Part shown: positions 50,558 to 58,691 of the stretch, in pieces
Position numbering within the stretch: position 1 is the stretch's first letter
Layout: each line of letters opens with the position of its first letter
Source: Oscillospiraceae bacterium
GTDB lineage: Bacteria; Bacillota; Clostridia; Oscillospirales; JAAYXM01
Direction: 5' to 3'
Length of the DNA: 64,000 bases
Assembly (NCBI GenBank): GCA_015067485.1
Contig: SVMJ01000005.1
Span: 28,528 to 92,527 of the forward strand
Notes under the pieces: model-generated
Database searches by the model: none
Seen by the model: only the letters and a program-made list of their open reading frames with translations
What the model was told of the DNA's origin: nothing
Made by a program: the position numbers and the translations under genes

Positions 50558-51229
50558 ATGACTGTCAAATTGTTTATTTCTGCAATCACGAAAATCACGC
50601 TTGGCTTTTTGCTCATGGGGGTTTTGATCTTCCTGCCCGCAGGAACGCTCTCTTTCCCAAACGGTTGGGGTTTGATGGCAGTTTTGTTTGTGCCGATGTT
50701 TTTTGCAGGGCTTGTCCTGATGTTCAAAAATCCCGCACTTTTGGCGCGCCGCTTGAATGCCAAAGAAACGCAGAAAGAACAGCGTCTTGTGGTAGCCTTA
50801 AGCGCACTTATGTTCATCTCAGGTTTTCTCGTCGCCGGGCTTGATTTCAGGTTTGGGTGGAGCGATCTTCCCAACGCGGTTGTTTGGAGTGCGGTCGCAG
50901 TCTTTCTTTTGGGCTATCTTCTCTATGCCGAGGTAATACGCGAAAATGCATATCTCTCACGCACGATCGAAGTGCAAGAAAACCAATCGTTGATCGACAC
51001 GGGGCTTTACGCCTTCGTGCGCCATCCGATGTATACTGCAACGATACTTCTCTTCTTGTCCATGCCCCTTATTCTCGGATCACTTTGGGCATTTTTGATA
51101 TTCCTATTGTATCCGTTTATCATCGCAGGGAGAATCAAATATGAAGAAGCATTTTTGGAAGAAAATCTTGCAGGCTACCGCGAATACAAACAAAAAGTAA
51201 AATACCGCTTGATCCCGTTTGTGTGGTAA
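50558..51229 (+). CDS. Isoprenylcysteine carboxyl methyltransferase (ICMT)-like membrane methyltransferase
   Basis: 223 residues, about five TM segments. The conserved C-terminal block is LIDTGLYAFVRHPMYTATIL followed by PFIIAGRIKYEEAFLEENLAGYREY (quoted in part: RIKYEEAFLEE), which is the SAM-binding signature of the ICMT/PEMT family in bacteria. Substrate unknown. The start is the ATG at 50558 (MTVKLFIS), with AGGA 8 bp upstream; an ATG at 50543 is possible. It stands at the start of a three-gene plus-strand run. Confidence 0.82.
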   Translation: MTVKLFISAITKITLGFLLMGVLIFLPAGTLSFPNGWGLMAVLFVPMFFAGLVLMFKNPALLARRLNAKETQKEQRLVVALSALMFISGFLVAGLDFRFGWSDLPNAVVWSAVAVFLLGYLLYAEVIRENAYLSRTIEVQENQSLIDTGLYAFVRHPMYTATILLFLSMPLILGSLWAFLIFLLYPFIIAGRIKYEEAFLEENLAGYREYKQKVKYRLIPFVW

Positions 51230-51249
51230 GCGGTGAATCGGAGGGCGTT

Positions 51250-52059
51250 ATGAACAATATCACAGAACATATTAAAAACAGAAGAAGCGTCAGAACATTC
51301 GATGGTCATGAGCTGAATCAAACCGATATCGAAAAATTAACATCTTTTGCAAAGACAATCGAGAACCCTTTTCAAATACCTGTTGATTTCAAGTTGTTGA
51401 ATGCAAAGGAACACGGGCTTAACTGTCCTGTTACGGTGGGTACGGATTTATTCATCGGCGGTAAAATCAAATGCACGGAAAACGCAAGTGTAGCATTTGG
51501 CTATTCTTTTGAAATGCTGGTATTGTACGCCCAATCTATCGGCATTGGAACCGTCTGGCTTGGCGGAACTATGAACCGCGATGCTTTTGAAAAAGCCATG
51601 GAGCTCGCATCAGATGAGATTATGCCTTGTGCAAGTCCGCTTGGATATCCTGCGAAAAAGATGTCCTTGCGTGAAGACATGATGCGAAAAGCGATTAAGG
51701 CTGACGAGCGTCTGCCTTTTGATGAGCTGTTCTTTGACGGCTCATTTGGTACGCCTTTATCTAAAGAAAAAGCAGGTAAATGGGCTGATGCTTTGGAAGT
51801 GGTAAGGCTTGCTCCGTCTGCCGTAAACAAACAACCGTGGCGAGTTGTTGCGTGCGACGATGCAGTTCATTTTTATCTCAAACGCAGTAAGGGCTTTAAC
51901 TATAATGAAAAACTTGATATGCAAATGATTGATATAGGCATTGCTCTTTGCCATTTTGACCTGGCAGCGAAAGAAAGCAACCTGAACGTTGTCTTTGAAC
52001 AAAATGATCCAAAGTTTGAGTCAGATGCTGAGTATATTGCATCTTATCATTTGGTATAG
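51250..52059 (+). CDS. Nitroreductase-family protein
   Basis: 269-residue flavoprotein of the nitroreductase fold: the N-terminal FMN-phosphate motif is IKNRRSVRTFDG, followed by EMLVLYAQSIGIGTVWLGGT, and the second half carries LAPSAVNKQPWRVVA. The length and internal pairing of half-sites match the single-chain type (like TM1586) rather than the ~200-residue homodimeric type. Codon use is more AT-rich than the genes before it. GGAGGGC RBS; 20 bp after the methyltransferase gene. Confidence 0.85.
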   Translation: MNNITEHIKNRRSVRTFDGHELNQTDIEKLTSFAKTIENPFQIPVDFKLLNAKEHGLNCPVTVGTDLFIGGKIKCTENASVAFGYSFEMLVLYAQSIGIGTVWLGGTMNRDAFEKAMELASDEIMPCASPLGYPAKKMSLREDMMRKAIKADERLPFDELFFDGSFGTPLSKEKAGKWADALEVVRLAPSAVNKQPWRVVACDDAVHFYLKRSKGFNYNEKLDMQMIDIGIALCHFDLAAKESNLNVVFEQNDPKFESDAEYIASYHLV

Positions 52060-52073
52060 AAAGGACTATTACC

Positions 52074-52427
52074 ATGACTCAGTTTATCTGTTATCCCAGA
52101 TGCACGACTTGCGCGAGGGCGAAAAAGTGGCTGCAGGACAACAAAATCGAATACGACTTCCGTGATATTAAGCAGGAAAAGCCAACACTTGAGGAACTCA
52201 CCGCATGGTATAAATTGAGTGGACTGCCGCTTAAAAAGTTTTTCAATACATCCGGGCTTTTGTATAAGTCTTTGGAACTCAAAGACAACCTCCCCGTAAT
52301 GCGCGATGAAGAGAAGCTGCACCTGCTCGCAAGCGACGGTATGCTCGTCAAACGCCCGCTCGTGATTGGAGATGACTTTGTCTTGGTCGGATTCAAAGAA
52401 AGTGAGTGGAGCGAAAAACTCCTATAG
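52074..52427 (+). CDS. ArsC/Spx-family thioredoxin-fold protein
   Basis: 117 residues: FICYPRCTTCARAKKWLQ has the CxxC, and LVKRPLVIGDDFVLVGF is the conserved ArsC-family C-terminal motif. It resembles the YffB/Spx/MgsR group (arsenate reductase-like); without an arsenic operon nearby, a redox or transcriptional-adaptor role is as likely as arsenate reduction. AAAGGAC RBS; 14 bp after the nitroreductase gene, followed by a terminator. Confidence 0.85.
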   Translation: MTQFICYPRCTTCARAKKWLQDNKIEYDFRDIKQEKPTLEELTAWYKLSGLPLKKFFNTSGLLYKSLELKDNLPVMRDEEKLHLLASDGMLVKRPLVIGDDFVLVGFKESEWSEKLL

Positions 52428-52433
52428 ACAGAA

Positions 52434-52461
52434 AAAGAGCCGAGAGTTCTCTCGGCTCTTC
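52434..52461. terminator. Bidirectional terminator between arsC-like and cotJC genes
   Basis: AAGAGCCGAGAG-TTC-TCTCGGCTCTT stem, with T-runs in both directions. Confidence 0.88.
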
Positions 52462-52465
52462 GTTT

Positions 52466-52909
52466 TTACTTACTGCACCCGATATCGAATGCGGGGTTGA
52501 ATGCGTAGTAGTTTTTACTGTCGAGATGATCTTGCGTGATGCGGAGCGCTTCACCGAAGCGCTGGAAGTGGACAATTTCGCGCTCTCTCAGGAATTTGAT
52601 CGGGTCGCGGACGTCCGGGTCATCGATCAAGCGGAGCAGGTTATCATAGGTCTTGCGCGCCTTCTGCTCTGCCGCAAGGTCTTCGAACAGGTCTGCCAGC
52701 GGATCGCCGGTGGATTGGATCATTGCCGCAGTCCACGGAACACCGCTCGCCGCCTGCGGGTATACGCCCGTGGTGTGGTCAACAAAGTATACGTCAAACC
52801 CGCTCTCTTTGATTTCTTCCATGCTCAGGTTGCGGGTGAGCTGGTACAAAATCGCGCCCACCATCTCGAGGTGTGCGAGTTCTTCGGTGCCTACCTTGTG
52901 AAATCTCAA
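52466..52909 (-). pseudogene. cotJC: CotJC-type manganese catalase / spore-coat protein, 5' end missing
   Basis: The frame carries the C-terminal two thirds of a CotJC protein: VGTEELAHLEMVGAILYQLT, GYPQAASGVPWTAAMIQSTGDP (quoted in part: SGVPWTAAMIQS), LAAEQKARKTYDNLLRLIDD, FLREREIVHFQRFGEAL. Full CotJC has about 50-60 more N-terminal residues with the first diiron/dimanganese ligands; here homology stops just before the VGTEEL motif at about 52895. The first residues of the tracked ORF (MRFHK) come from the abutting mobile-element sequence. No RBS fits. It is a remnant of a sporulation gene cut by the insertion. Confidence 0.82.
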
Positions 52910-53002
52910 GTACCCAAGTCGAAAAATGTAGTAATTTCAGGACTTTCGGGCTACTCGGTAATGTCCCTCTACTTGAAATCCAAGGAATTCGGACAAATTT
53001 AA
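52899..53002 (+). pseudogene. 3' fragment of an unidentified mobile-element gene
   Basis: The plus-strand frame ends with SKNVVISGLSGYSVMSLYLK and FGQI, then a stop and a terminator (53045-53074). It reads like a genuine protein C-terminus but has no start here: upstream the frame runs through antisense cotJC. I do not recognise the family. Its 5' part was lost at the junction with cotJC. Confidence 0.5.
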
Positions 53003-53044
53003 AACGCACATGCAATGTGAAAATCAAAGTAAATATTTAACGGA

Positions 53045-53074
53045 CAAGCACTACCGAAAGGTGGTGCTTGTTTT
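53045..53074 (+). terminator. Terminator after the gene fragment, before repA
   Basis: CAAGCACTACC-GAAA-GGTGGTGCTTG stem followed by TTTTCGTTT, about 20 bp before the repA RBS. Confidence 0.75.
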
Positions 53075-53095
53075 CGTTTAAGGAGGTACGGAAGA

Positions 53096-53626
53096 ATGAA
53101 ACTAAATTATTTTTTTAAATGCGAGGCAGACCAATTTACTTTTTACCGTCTGCCGAAGATTCTGGTGGTAAATGAGATGTTTTCGCACATTTCCTACGGT
53201 GCGAAGATTCTCTACGGACTGCTTCTTGACAGAATGGGATTATCCCTTTCAAATCACTGGCACGATGAATTCGGCAGAGCGTATATCATCTACAGCATCG
53301 TCGAGATTATGGAAGATATGAACTGCTCAAAAGCGACGGCAATCAAGATGATGTCCGAGCTTGAAGATGCAGGACTGCTTGAGAAAAAGAGGCGTGGTCT
53401 GGGACTTGCGAATATTATTTATCTTAAAAAGTTTATAGCGATCGAAAATCAAGAAGTTCAAACTTTAGACTTCAGGAGTCAAGATAGCAGTATTCCAAGA
53501 AGTATAAAATGCGAACTTCAAGAAGTCTAAACCTTAAACCCTAATAATACTAAACCAAATAATAATTACTGTAAAAATACTTATTCAATCATATCGTATC
53601 AAGATGTGATGAGAAACGAGGTGTAA
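53096..53626 (+). pseudogene. repA: Replication initiator RepA (RepA_N), interrupted by an in-frame TAA and shortened
   Basis: The first 144 codons are a clear RepA N-terminal domain: FTFYRLPKILVVNEMFSHIS, AKILYGLLLDRMGLS and DMNCSKATAIKMMSELEDAG. A TAA at 53528-53530 stops it, but the same frame continues for 32 codons (TLNPNNTKPNNNYCKN...) in the Asn-rich linker style of these proteins, so a CAA-to-TAA change after CELQEV is likely. The usual C-terminal half (total 250-350 residues) is missing. RBS AAGGAGG. Probably inactive as an initiator, although the winged-helix domain alone could still bind DNA. Confidence 0.8.
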
Positions 53627-53628
53627 AA

Positions 53629-54543
53629 ATGAACATAGGACTAAAAAGTTATGAGGATTTATTCAAGGACGAGAAAGGCAGAAAAACAGAGGAAATCGTC
53701 CCTGTGGATATTAAGGATTTAAAACCATATACAGAGCAACCGTTCAAGGTTCTTCTTGATAACAGCATGGACGAGCTTTGTGCAAGTATTGAGCAATACG
53801 GAATACTATCGCCCGTAATTGTGCGACCGCATAAGGATGGCGGATATGAAATTCTGTCGGGACACCGCCGAGTAAAGGCGTGTGAGCTTTTGGGCATTGA
53901 GGAAGTCCCTGTTGTAGTAAAAGAACTTGATGACGATACGGCAGCAATACTGCTCGTTGACAGTAACCTACAACGCGAAAACATCCTTCCCAGTGAAAAG
54001 GCATTTGCTTATAAATTAAAGCTTGAAGCCATTAAAAGAAAAGCTGGCAGACCATCGAAAGAAAATGGTGGACAATTCGTCCACGATTTTTTGGATGACA
54101 AATCAAGAGACCTACTTGGCAAAGAAACTGGAGATAGTGGCAGACAAATTCAACGCTATATTCGTTTAACAAATCTTATCGATCCGCTTCTTGAATTGGT
54201 GGATAAGAACGAAATGGCAATGAGTGCAGGTGTTGAGCTTTCATATCTTGGCTCAAAGCTTCAATCGGAGATTTATAAAATTGTCGAGCGTGAAGCAACG
54301 CCGCCGTCAATCGCTCAAGCGGCAAAACTTCGTAAAACCTCAGAGGATGGAAACCTTGATGAAGCCACTCTTGAATTTATCCTGACAGCGCAGAAAGAAC
54401 CGGGGATTAAACTTGTCATCTATGAGGACAAGCTCCGTCGCTACTTCCCCAAGAGCTACACCAAAGAGCAGATTGAAGATACGGTTATGAAACTGATTCA
54501 AAAGTGGCACAAGAATCGGGAAAAAGAAAATTCCCGAGGATAA
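53629..54543 (+). CDS. parB: ParB/Spo0J-family partition protein
   Basis: 304 residues. The ParB/Srx N-domain has VDIKDLKPYTEQPFK, IEQYGILSPVIVRPHK and ILSGHRRVKACELLG (the CTP-binding GHRR motif), with DSNLQRENILPSEKAFA. The central HTH is near 150-200 (KETGDSGRQIQRYIRLTNL), and a C-terminal region follows. In elements of this type parB follows repA and assists partition or regulation. It starts 2 bp after the repA frame ends; no parA is seen. Confidence 0.92.
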   Translation: MNIGLKSYEDLFKDEKGRKTEEIVPVDIKDLKPYTEQPFKVLLDNSMDELCASIEQYGILSPVIVRPHKDGGYEILSGHRRVKACELLGIEEVPVVVKELDDDTAAILLVDSNLQRENILPSEKAFAYKLKLEAIKRKAGRPSKENGGQFVHDFLDDKSRDLLGKETGDSGRQIQRYIRLTNLIDPLLELVDKNEMAMSAGVELSYLGSKLQSEIYKIVEREATPPSIAQAAKLRKTSEDGNLDEATLEFILTAQKEPGIKLVIYEDKLRRYFPKSYTKEQIEDTVMKLIQKWHKNREKENSRG

Positions 54544-54599
54544 AATTTTGAAGAATAGTGGGTATCCAAACTAAAATTAAAACGAAAGGAGCGATAAAA

Positions 54600-54962
54600 A
54601 TGATTACATACTCAAAGTCAGGCAATATCTTGTTGCCCAATCTTAAAGTTCCCGAACCGCCCAAAGAACCCCTTGGCATCTACGGCAGAACGAGAAGAGA
54701 TTATCTTAAAAAGAACCGCCACAGCATCTACTCTGCCCTGATGCTTAAAGGAACGCTTTTAGAACATCTTGCGGAAGTTGATAAAACCTGCCGTGAGGAA
54801 GTTGAGCTTCGCATAAAGGCAGAGGCAGAAAAACAAGGCATTACGGAAGAGCTTAAGGCGCAGGATATGCTCAAATGGACAGGACTTATGAACAACATCA
54901 AAAACTCGGTGAGAGAGCAAATAACGCACGAGTTTGTGTATGCCGAGGAGGGACTACAATGA
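54600..54962 (+). CDS. TnpV-family mobile-element protein
   Basis: 120 residues: SKSGNILLPNLKVPEPPKEP, LGIYGRTRRDYLKKNRH and LLEHLAEVDKTCREEVE match the TnpV pattern found in Clostridial conjugative and mobilisable elements. Function unknown. AAAGGAG precedes the ATG at 54600. It overlaps the next gene by 4 bp. Confidence 0.78.
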   Translation: MITYSKSGNILLPNLKVPEPPKEPLGIYGRTRRDYLKKNRHSIYSALMLKGTLLEHLAEVDKTCREEVELRIKAEAEKQGITEELKAQDMLKWTGLMNNIKNSVREQITHEFVYAEEGLQ

Positions 54963-55246
54963 GTTTTATAGAAGAATTTTTCTACGGCAACATTAACCCC
55001 AATGTGAAACGCTATGACCAGAACGGCAGTTATGCAAAGGCTATGCGGAGATTCTGCGACAATGAAGACGAGCTTAACAAAATGCTCAAAGGAAAACCAC
55101 TTCATATGTTTTTAGACCTTGTAAACGCTCACGATGAAATAGTCGGCATAACAAGCTTTGAAAACTTCAAGCTTGGGTTCAGGTTAGGTGTGCAGATGAT
55201 TTGCGACGCCTTGGTGTGCGACGACGGAGTATTCAAAGATTTATAA
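54959..55246 (+). CDS. Small mobile-element protein (DUF6809-like), function unknown
   Basis: 95 residues starting MSFIEEFFYGNINPN, mostly helical, with FKLGFRLGVQMICDALVCDD at the end; this matches the DUF6809 pattern of Clostridial mobile elements. The start is the ATG at 54959, overlapping the tnpV stop (ATGA), with GAGGAGGG upstream; the tracked start 28 codons earlier lies inside tnpV. Confidence 0.65.
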   Translation: MSFIEEFFYGNINPNVKRYDQNGSYAKAMRRFCDNEDELNKMLKGKPLHMFLDLVNAHDEIVGITSFENFKLGFRLGVQMICDALVCDDGVFKDL

Positions 55247-55250
55247 AGCG

Positions 55251-55445
55251 GTAACGCCTGTCAGATGACGGGCGTTATTGTTATTTGTGGCAAGCATAGC
55301 ATTTGGACAAACAAATGCATTAGCAAGCACGGCATTTTGACAACCAAAAAGCCAATAATGAAAATTTGTTTTAGCAAGCACGGAAATTTGACATCAAATT
55401 TTCCATTCTTAGGGGCACGCCCCTAATACCCTAATTAAATTTTAA
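55251..55445. repeat. Repeat region, candidate oriT, upstream of mobC
   Basis: After a hairpin (TAACGCCTGTC/GACGGGCGTTA, 55252-55277) come three related units with the core AGCAAGCAYRGMATTTGACA. Each ends in the complement of its own middle: GCATTTG..CAAATGC, GGCATTTTG..AAAAGCC, GGAAATTTG..CAAATTTTCC. A final palindrome TTAGGGGCACGCCCCTAA (about 55410-55427) resembles the nick region of mobilisable elements. Its place directly before MobC-like genes supports an oriT; the nick site is not proven. Confidence 0.55.
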
Positions 55446-55457
55446 GGAGACGATATT

Positions 55458-55793
55458 ATGAGAACAAGAAAACATCAATTTACAATGCGATTAAGCGACA
55501 AGGAGTATAACGCCCTTATGAGGCAGGTTAAAAAGGCAGGAACAAACCGAAGCGCAGTTATCCGCAAGCTTATTATGGAGTGTAAAGTCAAACAGCGACC
55601 GGAGGAAATCTTTGAAGAAATGGCAGATAGAATTAAAGTACACCGCTTAGAAATGGACGAGATCACAAAAGAGTGTGCCCTCACCCGAACGGTAACAAAT
55701 GAACAGCTCGACCGCATAGGAGAGTTGCAGATGAAAGTCAAAGAAATCATTGAGGAATACGAAGACTGCTTTGCGGATGAGGAGACATTATGA
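55458..55793 (+). CDS. MobC-like relaxosome accessory protein (ribbon-helix-helix type)
   Basis: 111 residues: QFTMRLSDKEYNALMRQVKKAG and NRSAVIRKLIMECKVK form an N-terminal ribbon-helix-helix DNA-binding domain, followed by a helical, coiled-coil-prone tail. Such proteins bind oriT next to a MobA relaxase. RBS AAGGAG. It overlaps the next gene by 4 bp, but no relaxase gene follows. Confidence 0.78.
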   Translation: MRTRKHQFTMRLSDKEYNALMRQVKKAGTNRSAVIRKLIMECKVKQRPEEIFEEMADRIKVHRLEMDEITKECALTRTVTNEQLDRIGELQMKVKEIIEEYEDCFADEETL

Positions 55794-56092
55794 GCAGCAC
55801 AAAACTCGTAATCAGGCTAAACGATGAGGAACGGGCGAAGCTTGATAAACTAAAGGAGAAAACACTCTTGACGCAAAAAGGCATCATACGCAATATCCTT
55901 TTGGGATATAATATTCCCGTAAAAGTGCCAGATTCCTATACTAACTTTATGCGACATATCAACAGCCTGTCGTATTACACATTCAAACTCAAAGTCCAAG
56001 CTGATATAGCCAGCGCGAACCAACTCGACCAAATCGAGCAACTTGACCATAATATAGAAGAAATAATGAAACTGGCATTGTCTTTTATCTAA
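55790..56092 (+). CDS. Second small ribbon-helix-helix mobilisation-type protein
   Basis: 100 residues: TKLVIRLNDEERAKLDKLKEK and LLTQKGIIRNILLGYNI resemble the MobC-like neighbour, followed by a helical tail. It is probably a relaxosome accessory or autoregulator. In intact elements a relaxase would come next; here a terminator and then the restriction cargo follow. Confidence 0.65.
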   Translation: MSSTKLVIRLNDEERAKLDKLKEKTLLTQKGIIRNILLGYNIPVKVPDSYTNFMRHINSLSYYTFKLKVQADIASANQLDQIEQLDHNIEEIMKLALSFI

Positions 56093-56095
56093 CAC

Positions 56096-56137
56096 GCAGG
56101 GAGAGGAGTTCACCGAACTTCTCTCCCTGCTCTTTTG
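56096..56137 (+). terminator. Terminator after the mobilisation genes
   Basis: GCAGGGAGAGGAGTT-CACCG-AACTTCTCTCCCTGC 15-bp stem (one G-T pair) followed by TCTTTTGTATTTTA. Confidence 0.9.
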
Positions 56138-56180
56138 TATTTTATGAAACAACAAAAATGTTGATGTACCGACATTTTCG

Positions 56181-56210
56181 TTGACTTTTCGACATCAGAA
56201 GTGGTATAAT
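56181..56210 (+). promoter_or_regulatory. Promoter of the restriction-modification operon, with CGACAT repeats
   Basis: TTGACT, 18-bp spacer, TATAAT, about 50 bp before the HTH gene. CGACAT occurs twice (about 56170 and 56190), flanking and overlapping the -35 box. This is the kind of place where a controller protein would bind its own promoter. Confidence 0.7.
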
Positions 56211-56260
56211 TCATAGTGAGATGTTGTATAAATTTTACCGTTTTGAAAGGATGAAACAAA

Positions 56261-56488
56261 ATGGCAGTTACCTATAATAAACTCTGGCACTTACTGATCG
56301 ACAGAGGTATGAAAAAGAAAGACCTGCAAGAAGCGGCAGGCCTTACAAACCACACAATGCTCAAACTCCGCAAAGACCAGGACATCACCACCGAAACCAT
56401 CGGTAAGATATGCAAAGCACTCGGTTGTGACTCGACCGATATCATGGAGTTTTACGAGAACGATAATAGCAAGGTGGACACATTATGA
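56261..56488 (+). CDS. Small HTH (Xre/Cro-type) regulator, probable controller of the R-M system
   Basis: 75 residues, almost entirely one HTH: KLWHLLIDRGMKKKDLQEAAGL, TNHTMLKLRKDQDITTETIGKI and CKALGCDSTDIMEF. Size and position match C (controller) proteins of type II restriction-modification systems, which delay endonuclease expression after entry into a new host. Its stop overlaps the methyltransferase start by 4 bp (ATGA), so the order is C-M-R in one transcript. The controller role is inferred. Confidence 0.82.
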   Translation: MAVTYNKLWHLLIDRGMKKKDLQEAAGLTNHTMLKLRKDQDITTETIGKICKALGCDSTDIMEFYENDNSKVDTL

Positions 56489-58686
56489 AAAATAAAAAGC
56501 ATTATTATATTTCACTTTTTACTGGTGCTGGCGGTCTTGATATTGGGTTTAAAGAAGCAGGTTTTAAAGGTTTACTTGCGAGTGATATAATGCCTCAGGC
56601 AAAAGATACATACGATTTTAATTTCCCTGATGAAACATATCTGTTAAAAGATATTAGAAAATTATCCATTGCAGAAATTAAGTCTTTTATTGGAAACAAA
56701 AAAGTTGATGTTATTATTGGTGGCCCACCATGTCAAGGCTTTTCGAATATGGGAAATAAAAACTCGGCAGATCCGAGGAATATGCTTTTCGAAAGCTATG
56801 TAAAAATAGTGGATGCCATTCGCCCAAAATGTTTTGTTTTTGAAAATGTCAAGGGTTTATATACTATGTTTGAAGGACGCTATTTTAGCCAAGTTGTTAA
56901 AGCGTTTTTATCCATTGGATATAATTTGCATTACTCTATGCTTGATACATCAAATTATGGCGTTCCGCAAAAACGAGAAAGAATATTTATAGTTGGAACG
57001 ACATCTGATGACCAATTTCTTTTCCCAGAACACAGCAATACTTCTTACGGTACAATTAAATCTTTTATCAATGTTGGGGAAGCAATAAATGATCTTACCT
57101 ATAAGGGTGAAGAAGTGGCAAATCACATAGCACTAAACCATTCGGAAGTTGTTGTCAGAAGATATAAGCTAATCCCTGAAGGCGGTAAATTACCAAAACC
57201 AGAAGAGTTGCCAGAGGATATCAGGCGAAAGAATTTTGGCAATACCTATACTCGCTTACATCGGAACGAACTATCTTCAACAATCGTTCCTGGAAATAAT
57301 GCACTTCCTGTTCATCCGGTCCTCAATCGTAGTCTTACGCCTAGAGAGGGGGCACGCATACAAACATTTCCTGATTATTATATTTTTAAGGGCGATCGTA
57401 GGTCGCAGTGCATACAGGTAGGAAATGCTGTCCCGCCCCTTATTGCCGCCAAAATAGCTGATTGTGTTCGTCACTTCATTGATGGCGAGGCCTATAATGG
57501 AATTATGCCTGACAATTCTGTTTTTGTAAAAACGGGAGTTGAAAAATCTTTGTGCAAAGTTCGCAAAGCAAAGCGAGCTACACTTAAATTTGGTGATTTA
57601 TTCTGTGGCGCAGGGGGCTTTACCAAAGGATTAGAACAAGCAGGCTTGGAATGCGTGTTGGGTGCAGAGTTTAATGAATATGCTGTTGAAGCTTATCGCA
57701 AAAATTTCACTCATGAATGTCTTCAAATTGATCTATCAACAGAAGAAAATCAGATATTAGTTGCTGAAAAATTGAAACGTCAAAAGGTGGATCTGGTTGT
57801 TGGCGGACCTCCGTGTCAAGGATTTTCCATATTTGGAAACAGGAGGTTTGTTAACACAAAAAATCATGACTTGACTAAAGACCAGAGAAACAACTTAGTG
57901 TATGCGTTTGCAAATATTGTAGTTCGCTCTGAAACCCCTTGGTTTATAATGGAAAATGTACCAGGTATTCTTTCAGCACATAATGGTGAATATGTCAATA
58001 CAATTAAGAAATATTTCAATGAACATGGATATCGGACTGAGCATAGAATTATAAATGCTGCAGATTATGGTGCGCCACAATTAAGACGTAGATTCATACT
58101 AATTGGAACTAAAACAGATTTTGCTTTTCCATTCCCGAAGGCAAAGTATTTTGAAAACCCCGAATCTTGGCAACATCCATACAGAACTGTTGAAGAGGTG
58201 CTGACTGATTTGGTGGATGAAGAAACTTTAGGGAAACTAAAAAACCATCGAGCACCGAGTCATTCCAAAATTGTAGCAGAGCGATTCTCATATATCCCTG
58301 AGGGAGGGAAGATGGATGTAGAGTTGTTGCCTGAACATTTGAAGCTAGGAACAAAAACAGGAAAACCCGTAGCAAACTTCAGTCATGTTTTTGCTAGATT
58401 GGATCGAAAAAAACCTTCTTGCACAATTGTTCCAGGACATAATGCTCTTCCCGTGCATCCCACACTTAATAGAACATTGACTGTAAGAGAAGCCGCACGC
58501 ATACAAACATTTCCCGATGATTTTGAGTTTGTAGGACCTATTATTAATCAATGTTTGCAAGTAGGAAATGCATTTCCGTGTATTGTGGCACAGACCTTCG
58601 GAGAAAGATTACGAACGGTTATTAACAAAGAATGGAATGACGAGTCTGCAACACATCTTGCGAAAAAATCAATGTTAGAGGAGTGA
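56485..58686 (+). CDS. DNA cytosine-C5 methyltransferase with two complete domains in one chain
   Basis: 733 residues. Domain 1 (about 1-345) has YISLFTGAGGLDIGFKEAG, catalytic IIGGPPCQGFSNMG, VFENVKGL, YGVPQKRERIF and RIQTFPDYY/QVGNAVPP. Domain 2 (about 370-720) repeats the full set: FGDLFCGAGGFTKGLEQAG, VGGPPCQGFSIFG, MENVPGIL, YGAPQLRRRF and RIQTFPDDF/QVGNAFP. Both keep the PC nucleophile, ENV and QRR-type motifs, so both look active. The two target-recognition regions differ, which fits a system with an asymmetric site in which each domain methylates one strand. The sequence is AT-rich. Confidence 0.92.
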   Translation: MKNKKHYYISLFTGAGGLDIGFKEAGFKGLLASDIMPQAKDTYDFNFPDETYLLKDIRKLSIAEIKSFIGNKKVDVIIGGPPCQGFSNMGNKNSADPRNMLFESYVKIVDAIRPKCFVFENVKGLYTMFEGRYFSQVVKAFLSIGYNLHYSMLDTSNYGVPQKRERIFIVGTTSDDQFLFPEHSNTSYGTIKSFINVGEAINDLTYKGEEVANHIALNHSEVVVRRYKLIPEGGKLPKPEELPEDIRRKNFGNTYTRLHRNELSSTIVPGNNALPVHPVLNRSLTPREGARIQTFPDYYIFKGDRRSQCIQVGNAVPPLIAAKIADCVRHFIDGEAYNGIMPDNSVFVKTGVEKSLCKVRKAKRATLKFGDLFCGAGGFTKGLEQAGLECVLGAEFNEYAVEAYRKNFTHECLQIDLSTEENQILVAEKLKRQKVDLVVGGPPCQGFSIFGNRRFVNTKNHDLTKDQRNNLVYAFANIVVRSETPWFIMENVPGILSAHNGEYVNTIKKYFNEHGYRTEHRIINAADYGAPQLRRRFILIGTKTDFAFPFPKAKYFENPESWQHPYRTVEEVLTDLVDEETLGKLKNHRAPSHSKIVAERFSYIPEGGKMDVELLPEHLKLGTKTGKPVANFSHVFARLDRKKPSCTIVPGHNALPVHPTLNRTLTVREAARIQTFPDDFEFVGPIINQCLQVGNAFPCIVAQTFGERLRTVINKEWNDESATHLAKKSMLEE

Positions 58687-58691
58687 AAAAT

